From: Aegilops tauschii subsp. strangulata
Lineage: Eukaryota > Streptophyta > Magnoliopsida > Poales > Poaceae
Direction of reading: 5' to 3'
NCBI RefSeq assembly: GCF_002575655.3
Contig: NC_053037.3
Coordinates: forward strand, 323,977,294 to 324,041,293
DNA: 64,000 bases
In this document: piece by piece, positions 1-10,941 of the stretch
Numbering within the stretch: position 1 is the stretch's first letter
How the letters are laid out: every line of letters begins with the position of its first letter
Notes under the pieces: model-generated
What the model was told of the DNA's origin: nothing
The model's database searches: none
What the model saw: only the letters and a program-made list of their open reading frames with translations
Position numbers and translations under genes: made by a program

Positions 1-295
1 TGCTGCAATTGGAATCAATTTTTTATCACGTTCTGGTGATTTTAAACAATTGTTTTCGTGAACGGAAAGTTTCTGGAATTTTCAGCAAGATCAAATAACT
101 ATCATCCAAGAAGATCATATAGGTTTAACTTGGCACAAACACTAATTAAAACATAAAAAAAATCTAACCAGAGGCTAGATCAAAGATTTATTCCTAAGCA
201 GGAGTAAAAAGCAAAAAAATAAAATAAAATTGGGTTGCCTCCCAACAAGCGCTATCGTTTAACGCCCCTAGCTAGGCATAAAAACAAGGATAGAT

Positions 296-1134
296 CTAGG
301 TATTGCCATAACAATGGTAAGGCAAGTCATGAAAACTTCTCTCATATTCTCTACGTTCAGCAGCAAGTTTTCTTTGAGGCAAGCGAAAATAATCAAATGG
401 GCTAAATTTAATGGGACAAAAGTCCCCAAGATCAATCTCTGGAGGTATGGGTTCCTCCTTTGGCCCCTTATATTGGACAACCAATTCATCATTACAAGCA
501 TTCTTTTGGCAAAAAGTCACAAGCCTTTGTTCAAGAGAAAAACCTAACCCATTATTCTGAATGGGAAATCATCATTAAGTTCAGAAATTCTATCAATTAG
601 AATATCGGCTGGAACCTTTTTTCTAAGATTTTCATTATAAGCAACATGATCCAAAGATTGTAAACGCATTATGTCTTCTTGATTAAAAAGGATAGCTTCT
701 ATGGGAGGACGACCAGCATCCACCCTATAATGCGCAAAAATTTCTTTAGCCTCTTTCATTATGAATCTGAACTCATGAGCCAAAAAGATAGTAGCGGCAC
801 GCTTAACAGAAGAGTGCTCAATATTAGAAAATTCTAGGAAAATTCTTTGTATGCATGGATGCATATGAAGAAATTGCCTTTCAAGTTCAACTACGAGCAA
901 AGATATCGCATCCGCAAGGCTACTAGTTCTATGAATAATAGAGCCACCCATGATGGGCAAAGCACCGGCACAAGTAAAGAAATCTTGAATAACTCCTTTC
1001 CCAATAATATTACCGCTACCAATCCGAAATTTTTTAGTGTGTAAAATAGTAGGATCTTCAAGAGGATCATCAAAAACATCAAAGTTTTCCATATTATTAT
1101 CCTTATCAATGATAACCTCCCTAGTTTCAGACAT
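296..1134 (-). pseudogene. Internal ORF of element E (gag position), frameshifted
   Basis: From ATG at 1134 the frame runs 196 codons to a stop at 544. The reading then continues sensibly in another frame (ending at 296) with residues such as EEPIPPEIDLGDFCPIKF, so one base has probably been gained or lost near 545. The first part contains ENFDVFDDPLEDPTILHTKK and a leucine/histidine-rich helical stretch. I recognise this as the common ORF after the leader of Triticeae elements with this LTR type, but I see no zinc knuckle, protease or polymerase motif, so the function is unassigned. A structural, gag-like role is inferred from position only. Confidence 0.6.
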
Positions 1135-1337
1135 GACGGCGGCACGGAACACAAGAGGCAAGCGAAAGGAGGCGAAGGGAAAAGAGGGTGAATAAAACGG
1201 CAAGGGTGAAGTGGGGGAGAGTAAAACGAGAGGCAAATGGCAAATAATGTAATGCGAGGGATAAGAGTTTGTGATGGGTACTCGGTATGTCTTGACTTGT
1301 GCGTAGACTCCTCGGCAACGGCGCCGGAAATCCTTCT

Positions 1338-2912
1338 TGCTACCTCTTGAGCACTGCGTTGGTTTTCTCTTGAAGAGGACATGGTGATGCAGTAAAGTAG
1401 CGTAAGTATTTCCCTCAGTTTTTGAGAACCAAGGTATCAATCCAGTAGGAGACCATGCTCGAGTCCCACGCACCTACACAAACAAAGAAGAACCTCACAA
1501 CCAACACGATAAAGGGGTTGTCAATCCCTTCACGGTCACTTACGAGAGTGAGATCTGATAGAGATGATAAGATAATATTTTTGGTATTTTTTATGGTAAA
1601 GAGTAAAAGTAAAGAAAGCAAAATAAACGGTAATAGAAATAGCTTGTTGTTGGGAGATTAATATGATGGAAAATAGACCCGGGGGCCATAGGTTTCACTA
1701 GTGGATTTTCTCAAGATAGCATAAGTATTATGGTGGGTAAACAAATTACTGTCGAGCAATTGATAGAATTGAGGAAATTATGAGAATATCTAGGTATGAT
1801 CATGTATATAGGCATCACGTCCGTGACAAGTAGACCGACTCCTGCCTGCATCTACTACTATTACTCCACACATCGACTGCTATCCAGCATGCATCTAGAG
1901 TATTAAGTTCATAAGAACAGAGTAACGCTTTAAGCAAGATGACATGATGTAGAGGGATAAACTCATGCAATATGATATAAACCCCATCTTTTTATCCTTG
2001 ATGGCAACAATGCAATACGTGTCGTTTCCCCTACTGTCACTGGAATCGAACACCGCAAGATTGAACCCAAAGCTAAGCACTTCTCCCATTGCAAGAAAGA
2101 TCAATCTAGTAGGCCAAACCAAACTGATAATTCGAAGAGACTTGCAAAGATAACCAATCATACATAAAAGAATTCATAGGAGATTCAAATATTGTTCATA
2201 GATAATCTTGATCATAAACCCACAATTCATCGGATCTCGACAAACACACCGCAAAAAGAAGAGTTACATCAAATAGATCTCCAAGAGAATCGAGGAGAAC
2301 TTTGTATTGAGATCCAAAGAGAGAGAATAAGCCATCTAGCTAAAAACTATGGACCCGAAGGTCTAAGGTACACTACTCACACATCATCGGAGAGGCTATG
2401 GTGTTGATGTAGAAGCCCTCCGTGATCGATGCCCCCTCCGGTGGAGCGCCGGAAAAGGCCCCAAGATGGGATCTCACGGGTACAGAAGGTTGCAGCGGTG
2501 GAAATAGGGTTTTGGCTCCGTGTCTGATGGTTTGGCGGTACGTAGGTATATATAGGAGGAAGAAGTAGGTCGGTGGAGCTACGAGGGTGGAGGGCGCGCC
2601 CAGGGGGGTAGGCGCGCCCCCTGCCTCGTGGCCTCCTTGTTGATTGCTTGACGTCCACTCTAAGTCCTCTGGATCATGTTTGTTCCGAAAATCACGTTCC
2701 CGAAGGTTTCATTCCGTTTGGACTCCGTTTGATATTCCTTTCCTTCGAAACACTCAAATAGGCAAAAAACAGCAATTTGGGCTGGGCCTCCGATTAATAG
2801 GTTAGTCCCAAAAATAATATAAAAGTGTATAATAAAGCCCATTAAACCTCCAAAACAGAATATAATATAGCATGGAACAATCAAAAATTATAGATACGTT
2901 GGAGACGTATCA
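1338..2912 (-). repeat. 5' LTR of element E
   Basis: About 1575 bp, read on the minus strand from TGATACGTCTCC (2912) to a terminal AGCA at 1338, followed by the primer-binding region. A TATA-like CTATATATAC lies near 2545-2556 on the minus strand, about 360 bp into the LTR, in the right place for an LTR promoter. Confidence 0.75.
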
Positions 2913-4521
2913 TCCACCATACCTACATATATGCGTTATTACCCTGCCGTCCTCAGTAAATTTGCTTGTGCCACCTCTAAAAACTTCTAAAAATTTATCC
3001 TTTTTGTGTGCCTGGATCGTTCGTGGAATGATAGGAGGTGGTCGATATCTTCCGTGCTAAGCATGTTATCCTCAGGTCGAGTGTTTATTCACTCACCATC
3101 ACACGAGGAAATGGGCGGTATTAGGGATGCCCAGTCCCAAATTGCAAATATGAAAAAGAGTTCATCTCTTGAATAATCAAACAAAAACTCCCAATGGAGT
3201 CAAAACCTTTACTTTTCGCTTGGGGACCGCCACTAGCATGCTTAGCATGGAAGATGATGATAACTGATGGTCGTGAAGTGAATGAGAGGGGGGCATGTCT
3301 CAAAATTATCATTTATCTCTGTTTTAAAAATTGAGCTCTGGCACCTCTGCAAATCACTGCTTCCCTCTGCGAAGGGACTTTCTGTTTAGTTTTATGTTGT
3401 GTCACCACTTTCTAAACACAAGCGCCAGAAACTGAGTAGAGCACAACTGTCATGATTTATGCATTGTGTATAGCTAATGTTGGGTGCATCATGACTGGAT
3501 CTTTTCTACCATGAATTACAATGTTTAGTCGCTGCTTGAACTTTGGAGGTGCTCTGCATTTATGTTTTGCGGTCTCAGAAAGGGCCAGCGAGATACCACT
3601 ATTGTCATATTATATCATGATTGTTTTGACAACGTGTTGCTGTTTGAGATATTTTATTATTGCTCGCTAGCTGATTATGTCATTGATATTTATCATTATA
3701 ATCTTTAAGAGTTATTGTTGACATGGTTAGTTATAATGTTGGCTGAAAACTTGGGTGTTGTTTAAGCTTGTTTATGCAAACAAGAGCAAAAGAGTTCGTA
3801 AAAGTTTTTCTTTCTCATTTTCAGTTTATCAACTGAATTGCTTGAGGACAAGCAAAGGTTTAAGCTTGGGGGAGTTGATACGTCTCCAACATATCTACTT
3901 TTTCTCACGCTTTTCCTCTTGTTTTGGACTCTAATTTGCATCATTTGAATGAAACTAACCCCGGAGTGACGCTGTTTTCAGCAGAACTACCATGATGTTG
4001 TTTCTCTCCAGAAATAAAAGTTCTCGGAATGGAACGAAACTTTGCGAGGATTTTTTATATCAATAATAAGAATTTCTAGAGCCAAGACCCGCCAGAGAGG
4101 GGCCCCTGGTTGGGGCACAACCCACCAGGGCGCGCGCCCCTCTCCTGGCGCGCCCCCCTCTCCTGGCGCACCCAGGTGGGTTGTACCCACGTGATGGCCC
4201 TGCTGATGACCCCCCTGATACTATAAATTCACATTATTCCAGAAAAAAATAAGGGAGAAAGAATTATCATGATCCACGAGACGGAGCCGCCGCCAAGCCC
4301 TGTTCTTCCTCCGTAGGGCAGATCTGGAGTCCGTTTGGGGCTCCGGAAAGGGGGATCTTCGTTCTACGTCATCACCAACCCTTCTCCATCGCCAATTCCA
4401 TGATGCTCCCCACCGGGAGTGAGTAATTCCTTCGTAGGCTCGTTGGTCGGTGAGGAGTTGGATGATATTCATCATGTAATCGAGTTAGTTTTGTTAGGGC
4501 TTGATCCCTGGTATCCCCTAC
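2913..4521 (+). mobile_element. Gypsy-type element F, 3' end only
   Basis: The stretch 2913-3861 is AT-rich, with stops in all frames, like the untranslated 3' internal region of Athila-type elements. It ends in a polypurine tract AAGCTTGGGGGAG (about 3862-3874), followed by a 3' LTR. Its left part is replaced by element E and its LTR is cut at 4521 by element B. The remaining part of the LTR is not found elsewhere in the window, consistent with loss in the deletion at about 9.2 kb. Confidence 0.7.
3876..4521 (+). repeat. 3' LTR of element F, truncated
   Basis: Starts TGATACGTCTCCAAC directly after the polypurine tract. Only the first 646 bp are present. The text up to TTGATCCCTGGTATCC reads as continuous LTR before the start of element B. 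It contains GC-rich inverted motifs (the CCACCAGG / CCTGG region, 4110-4180) common in the U3 of these families. Confidence 0.7.
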
Positions 4522-6045
4522 TTATATGTTCATTTTGCATCATGCTTTTATATCGATATTTATCGCATTATGGGCTGTTATTACACTTTATGTCACAATA
4601 CTTATGCCTATTCTCTCTTATTTTACAAGGTTTACATGAAGAGGGAGAATGCCGGCAGCTGGAATTCTGGGCTGGAAAAGGAGCAAATATTAGAGACCTA
4701 TTCTGCACAGCTCCAAAAGTCCTAAAACTTCACAGAAGTTTTTTTTGGAATTAATAAAAAATACTGGCGAAAGAATCAACCAGAGGGGCCCCACACCCTA
4801 GCCATGAGGGTGGGGGGCGCGCCCTACCCCCTGGGCGCGCCCCCTGCCTCGTGGGCCCCCTGGCAGGCCTCCGGTTCCCATCTTCTACTATATGAAGTCC
4901 TTCGTCCGAGAAAAAATCATAAGCAAGCTTTCGGAAAGAAACTCCGCCGCCATGAGGCAGAACCTTGGCGGAACCAATCTAGGGCTCCGGTAGAGCTGTT
5001 CTGCCGGGGAAACTTCCCTCCGGGAGGGGGAAATCATCGCCATCGTCATCACCAACGATCCTCTCATCGGGAGGGGGTCAATCTCCATCAACATCTTCAC
5101 CGGCACCATCTCCTCTCAAACCCTAGTTCATCTCTTGTATCCAATCTTTGTCCCAAAGCCTCAGATTGGTACCTGTGGGTTGCTAGTAGTGTTGATTACT
5201 CCTTGTAGTTGATGCTAGTTGGTTTATTTGGTGGAAGATCATATGTTCAGATCCATTATGCATATTAATACCCCTCTTATTATGAACATGAATATGATTT
5301 GTGAGTAGTTACGTTTGTTCCTGAGGACATGGGAGAAGTCTTGCTATAAGTAGTCATGTGAATTTGGTATTCATTCGATATTTTGATGAGATGTATGTTG
5401 TCTTTCCTCTAGTGGTGTTATGTGAACGTCGACTACATGACACTTCACCATTGTTTGGGCCTAGAGGAAGGCATTGGGAAGTAATAAGTAGATGGTGGGT
5501 TGCTAGAGTGACAGAAGCTTAAACCCAAGTTTATGAGTTGCTTCGTAAGGGGCTGATTTGGATGCATATGTTTCATGCTATGGTTAGGTTTACCTTAATA
5601 CTTATTTTGTAGTTGCGGATGCTTGCAATAGGGGTTAATAATAAGTGGGATGCTTGTCCAAGAAAGGACAGCACCCAAGCACCGGTCCACCCACATACCA
5701 AATTATCAAAGTAACGAACGTGAATCATATGAGCGTGGTGAAAACTAGCTTGACGATAATTCCCATGTGTCCCCGCGAGCGCTTTTTTCTCTATATAAGA
5801 GTTTTTCCAAACTTTTCCTTTGCTACAAAGAGGATTGGGCCATCTTGTTGTACCTTATTTACTTTCATTACTTATTACCCGTTACAAATTACCTTATCAC
5901 AAAACTACCTATTACCGATAATTTCAGTGCTTGCAGAGAATACCTTACTGAAAACCGCTTATCATTTCCTTCTGCCCCTCGTTGGGTTCGACACTCTTAC
6001 TTATCAAAAGGACTACGATAGATCCCCTATACTTGTGGATCATCA
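4522..6045 (+). repeat. 5' LTR of element B
   Basis: About 1524 bp, ending GTGGATCATCA at 6045, immediately before the primer-binding region. The sequence is collinear with the LTR of element C but clearly diverged in its first 600 bp, so B and C are related subfamilies rather than the same insertion. The 5 bp before it (CCTAC, 4517-4521) has no matching copy at the far side, as expected after the 3' deletion. Confidence 0.75.
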
Positions 6046-6151
6046 AGACTCTTTTCTGGTGCCGTTGCCGGGGAGTGAAGCGCCTTTGGTAGGTGGAATT
6101 TGGTAAGGAAAATTTTATATAGTGTGCTAAAAGTTACTGTCACTTGTTACT

Positions 6152-9100
6152 ATGGAACATAATCCTTTGAGGGGCTTGTTCGGGGTATCTTCACCTCGAC
6201 CAGTAGAGCAAAGAGTTGCTCCTCAACCTACTGAAAATGTTTACTTTGAAATTCCTTCGGGTATGATAGAGAAACTGCTAGCTAATCCTTTTACAGGAGA
6301 TGGAACATTACATCCCGATTTACACCTAATCTATGTCGATGAAGTTTGTGGATTATTTAAGCTTGCAGGTATGCCCGAGGATGTTATCAAGAAGAAGGTC
6401 TTCCTTTTATCTTTGAAGGGAGATGCATTGACATGGTATAGGCTATGTGATGATATGGGATCATGGAACTACAACCGATTGAAATTGGAATTTCAACAAA
6501 AGTTTTATCCTATGCATCTTGTTCATCGTGATCGTAATTATATATATACTTTTTGGCCTCACGAAGGAGAAAGCATCGCACAAGTTTGGGGGAGGCTTAA
6601 GTCAATGTTATATTCATGCCCCAATCATGAGCTCTCAAGAGAAATGATTATTCAAAAAAATTATGCTCGGCTTTCTCTCAATAATCGCTCCATGCTCGAT
6701 ACTTCTTGTACTGGCTCTTTTATGATGAAGACTATTGAATTCAAATGGGATTTATTGGAAAGAATTAAACGCAACTCTGAAGATTGGGACCTCGACGAAG
6801 GTAAGGAGTCAGGTATAACACCTAAGTTTGATTGTGTTAAATCTTTTATGGATACCGATGTTTTCCGTGAATTTAGCACTAAATATGGACTTGACTCTGA
6901 GATAGTAGCTTCTTTCTGTGAATCCTTTGCTACTCATGTTGATCTCCCTAAGGAGAAGTGGTTTAAATATAATCCTCCCATTGAAGTAAAAGTAGTTGCA
7001 CCTATTAAAGTTGAAGAAAATACTATCACTTATAATGATCATGTCGTCCCTACTGCTTATATTGAGAAACCACCTTTCCCTGTTAGAATAAAGAATCATG
7101 CTAAAGCTTCAACTGTGGTCAATAAAAGTAACATTAAGACACCCAAACCCCCTGAGCAAATTAAAGTAGAACCTAGTATTGCTATGGTTAAAGATCTCTT
7201 GGCTGATAATATTGATGGGCATGTTATTTACTTCTGTGAGGAAACTGCTAGAATTGCTAGACCTGACACTAAAAATAAACATAGACCTGTTGTAGGCATG
7301 CCTGTTATTTCTGTTAAAATAGGAGATCATTGTTATCATGGCTTATGTGGTAGGGACAATTGCATTTTTACCCCTAGTTGGTTCCTACCCATGGGTTTTG
7401 CCCTTACTTTTCGAGCTTGCTCAGTTTTGCCCTTACTTTTTCCGTCGAGGTCCCTCGAATGCCCTTTGACCGTTTGACCAAAACTTTGAAAATTCATAAC
7501 TAATTCATATGAACTCAGAAAAATGCAAATAAGATATCAAAATGTTCAGATAAACATTACCTTTATGTGCATATCATTTGCATTCAGGACAAAAGCACCC
7601 TTTAAACTACCTGAGGTAATTAATGTTATTAACATTATAAAAAATAAAAAGGTATAAACAATTTTTTTCATGAATAAAAATTACATGCAAATGTAGGTGA
7701 TATTTTCTGAACATCCTGATATCTTATTTGCATTTTTCTGAGTTCGTATCAACTTGTTATGAAGTTTCCAAATAATTGTCAAAGTCGTTAGAACATTCTT
7801 AACAAGATGATATGAACTCAGAAAAATGCAAATAAGATATCTGGATGTTCAAAAAACATCACCTACATTTGCATGTAATTTTTATTCATGAAAAAAATAT
7901 TGTTTATACCTTTTTATTTTTAATAATGTTAATAACAATAATTACCTCAGGTAGTTTAAAGGCTGCTTTTGTCCTGAATGCAAATGATATGCACATAAAG
8001 GTAATGTTTATCTGAACATTTTGATATCTTATTTTCATTTTTCTAAGTTCATATGAATTAGTTATGAATTTTCAAAGTTTTGGTCAAACGGTCAAAGGGC
8101 ATTCGAGGGACCACGACGGAAAAAGTAAGGGCAAAACTGAGCAAGCTCGAAAAGTAAGGGCAAAACCCGTGGGTAGGAACCAACTAGGGGTAAAAATGCA
8201 ATTATCCCTATGTGATATGGGTGCTAGTGCAAGTGCAATACCTCATTCCTTATACAAAGAAATTATGCATGATATTGCACCTGCTGAGATAGAAGAAATT
8301 GATGTTACAATTAAGCTTGCCAATAGAGATACTATTTCACCAATCGGGATTGTTAGAGATGTTGAAGTCTTGTGTGGGAAAGTTAAATATCCTGCTGATT
8401 TTCTTGTTCTTGGTTCCCCACAAGACAACTTTTGTCCCATCATATTTGGTAGACCCTTCTTGAATACTGTTAATGCTAGGATAGACTGCGAAAAGGATGT
8501 TGTTACTATTGGTCTGGGAGATATATCTTATGAGTTTAACTTTGCTAAATTTCGTAGACAACCCCGTGATGAGGAATTGCCTAGTAAAGATGAAATTATT
8601 GGTCTTTCTTCTATTACCGTGCCTCCTAATGATCCTTTAGAACAATATTTGCTCGACCATGAAAATGATATGTATATGAATGAAAGAAGGGAAATAGATG
8701 AAGTATTATTTAAACAGGGACTTATTTTGAAACACAACTTGCCTGTTGAAATTATAGGGGATCCTCCTCCACCAAAGGGTGATCCCGTGTTCGAGCTTAA
8801 ACCATTACCTGATACTCTTAAATATGCTTATCTTGATGAAAAGAAGATATATCCTGTTATTATTAGTGCTAACCTTTCAGAGCATGAAGAAAAGAAATTA
8901 TTGAAAGCTCTGAAGAAGCACCGTGCTGCTATTGGATATACTCTTGATGATCTTAAGGGCATTAGTCCCACTCTATGCCAGCACAAAATAAAATTGGAGA
9001 AAGACGCTAAACTAGTTGTTGGTCACCAACGACGGTTAAATCCTAAGATGAAAGAAATGGTAAGGAAAGAAATACTAAAGCTTCTAGAGGCAGGTATAAT

Positions 9101-9203
9101 TTATCCCGTTGCTGATAGTCAGTGGGTAAGTCCTGTCCATTGTGTCCCTAAGAAGGGAGGTATTACTGTTGTTCCTAATGATAAAGATGAATTGATCCCC
9201 TAA
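6152..9203 (+). pseudogene. gag-protease-RT of element B, interrupted by a MITE and truncated
   Basis: The ORF opens at ATG 6152, about 75 bp after the primer-binding region, and runs 397 codons to 7343. It resumes in frame at 8209 on the far side of the foldback MITE and ends at 9203. The first part is a retrotransposon gag (WYRLCDDMGSWNYNRL, then RLKSMLYSCPNHEL). I see no zinc knuckle. The second part has an aspartic-protease motif CDMGASASAIP, a protease core (IIFGRPFLNT) and the RT N-terminus (GIIYPVADSQWVSPVHCVPK). The RT catalytic block is absent. The Athila-type gag-pol would make particle and replication proteins; this copy cannot make an active polymerase. Confidence 0.8.
7353..8208. 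mobile_element. Foldback Mutator-type MITE with about 406-bp inverted arms
   Basis: Left arm 7353-7758 and right arm 7801-8208 are near-perfect inverted copies separated by a 42-bp loop. The ends read GGGACAATTGCATTTTTACC and, inward from the right, GGGATAATTGCATTTTTACC. The flanks TATGTGGTA (7344-7352) and TATGTGATA (8209-8217) form a 9-bp target duplication with one mismatch, the length typical of Mutator-like elements. There is no coding capacity. Each arm contains a further internal inverted repeat. Excision of the element plus one flank restores the protease reading frame of element B. Confidence 0.88.
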
Positions 9204-9287
9204 GAAGGGAGGTATTACTGTTATTACAGGTATAATTTATCCCGTTGCTGATAGTCAGTGGGTAAGTCCTGTCCATTGTGTCCCTAA
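9091..9287 (+). repeat. Patchwork of short direct duplications at the B-C junction
   Basis: A 61-bp segment occurs at 9091-9151 and again at 9227-9287. A 25-bp segment (CCCTAAGAAGGG...) occurs at 9146-9170 and 9198-9222. The second 61-bp copy runs straight into the inside of the LTR of element C, sharing bases AA at the join. This is the appearance of filler DNA made by template switching during end-joining repair. Confidence 0.85.
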
Positions 9288-10238
9288 CATCTTCAACAGC
9301 ACCATCTCATCTCAAACCCTAGTTCATCTCTTGTGTTCAATCATGTTACCGGAACTATAGATTGGTGCTTGTGGGTGACTAGTAGTGTTGATTACATCTT
9401 GTAGTTGATTACTATATCGTTTATTTGGTGGAAGATTATATGTTCAGATCCAATATGCTATTCAATACTCCTCTGATCATGAGCATGTTTATCATTTGTG
9501 AGTAGTTACTTTTGTTCTTGAGGTCACGGGAGAAATCATGTTGCGAGTAATCATGTGAACTTGATATGTGTTCGACATTTTGATAGTATGTATGTTGTCA
9601 TTCCCTTAGTGGTGTCATGTGAACGTCGACTACATGACACTTCACCATATTTGGGCCTAAGGGAATGCATTGCGGAGTAGCAATTAGATGATGGGTTGCG
9701 AGAGTGACAGAAGCTTAAACCCCAGTTTATGCGCTATTCCGTAAGGGACCGATTGGATCCAAAAGTTTAATGCTATGGTTAGAATTTATTCTTAATACTT
9801 TTCTCATGGTTGCGGATGCTTGCAGGAGGGTTAATCATAAGTATGAGGTTTTTTCAAGTAAGAACAGCACATAAACACCGGCCCACCCACATATCAAATT
9901 ATCAAAGTAGCGAACACAAATCGAACCAACATGATGAAAATGGCTAGATGAAATTCCCGTGTACCCTCAAGAGCGCTTTGCTTATCATAAGAGACCATTT
10001 TGGCCTGTCCTTTGCCTCAAAAGGATTGGGCTACCTTGCTGCACTTTTGTTACTACTACCGTTACTTGCTCGTTACAAATTATCTTGCTATCAAACTACT
10101 CCGCTACTTACAATTTCAGCACTTGCAGACATTACCTTGCTGAAAACCACTTGTCATTTCCTTCTGCTCCTCGTTGGGTTCGACACTCTTACTTATCGAA
10201 AAGAGCTACAATTGACCCCCTATACTTGTGGGTCATCA
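9288..10238 (+). repeat. 5' LTR of element C, first part missing
   Basis: Collinear with 15372-16856 from the motif ATCTTCAACAGCACC to the end GTGGGTCATCA at 10238. About the first 570 bp, including the promoter region, are missing. Shared peculiarities with the 3' LTR (for example ATAGATTGGTGCTTG) show that both belong to one insertion. It retains a block AAGCTTAAACCCCAG that the 3' LTR has lost. Confidence 0.8.
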
Positions 10239-10343
10239 AGGCTATTTTCTGGCGCCGTTGCTGGGGAGTGAAGCGCCTTTGGTAAGTGGAATTTGGTAAG
10301 GAAACATTTATATAGTGTGCTGAAATTTATTGTCACTTGTTAC

Positions 10344-10930
10344 TTGGAAAACAATCATTTGAGGGGTTTGTTCGGGGTATCTTCACCTTGTGCGGAACCA
10401 CAATTATCTACCCCTCAACCTACTGCACCTACTGAAAATATTGAATATGAAATTCCTTCGGGTATGATAGAACAACTGCTAGCTAATCCTTATGCAGGAG
10501 ATGGAACCGAACATCCTGATATGCACTTGATTTATGTAGAACAAATTTGTGGATTGTTCAAGCTTACAGGTTTACCCGGAGATCAAGTTATGAAAAAGGT
10601 TTTCCCTTTATCTTTGAAGGGAAAAGAATTGGCATGGTATATGCTATGTGATGATATTGGATCTTGGAATTTGAATCGTTTGAAATTGGAGTTCCACCAA
10701 AAAAATTATCCTATGCATCTAGTTCATCGTGATCGGAATTATATATATAATTTTGGCCTCGTGAAATCGCTCTAGCTTGGGCGAGGCTTAAGTCAATGTT
10801 ATATTCATGCCCCAATCATGAGCTCTCAAGAGAAATTATTATCCAAAAAATTTATACTCGGCTTTCTCGTAATGATCAAACCATGCTTGATACTTCTTGT
10901 GCTGGTTCTTTTATGAAGAAGACTATTGAA
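10344..10930 (+). pseudogene. gag fragment of element C, start codon lost
   Basis: Where element B has its start ATG, element C has TTG (10344). The following residues (ENNHLRGLFGVSSP, then MLCDDIGSWNLNRL) match B's gag. A frameshift near 10765 ends the frame at 10775, but homology continues in another frame up to about 10930. The last 33 bp (10895-10927) are repeated at 10942-10974, which marks a deletion that removed the gag C-terminus and the protease active site. Confidence 0.7.
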
Positions 10931-10941
10931 TTCCAGTGGGA

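Larger units (their letters stand above)
1..2912 (-). mobile_element. Gypsy-type LTR retrotransposon E, 5' half (runs off left edge)
   Basis: On the minus strand the order is 5' LTR (2912 down to 1338), a primer-binding region containing GGCGCCGTTGCCG (about 1336-1312), a leader, and an ORF with gag-like position. The element continues past base 1. The LTR start TGATACGTCTCC and the leader are typical of abundant Triticeae Gypsy families in the Sabrina/WHAM group; I cannot name the family firmly. It lies directly against the internal region of element F, so it probably inserted into F. Its other end and target duplication are outside the window. Confidence 0.8.
4522..9287 (+). mobile_element. 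Athila-lineage Gypsy element B, 3' half deleted
   Basis: Contains a 5' LTR (4522-6045), a primer-binding region with TGCCGTTGCCGGGGA (about 6058-6072), gag, protease, and the start of reverse transcriptase. It stops at about 9200 in a rearranged junction. The remainder of RT, RNase H, integrase and the 3' LTR are gone, and sequence from inside another LTR (element C) follows. A foldback MITE interrupts the protease. The LTR start appears decayed (TTATATGTTC where TGATACGTCC is expected). Confidence 0.8.

Noticed and set aside
2377..2658. Minus frame of 93 codons with CCGRAYPPGR-like text
   Set aside because: Within the 5' LTR of E and GC-rich; no evidence of translation.
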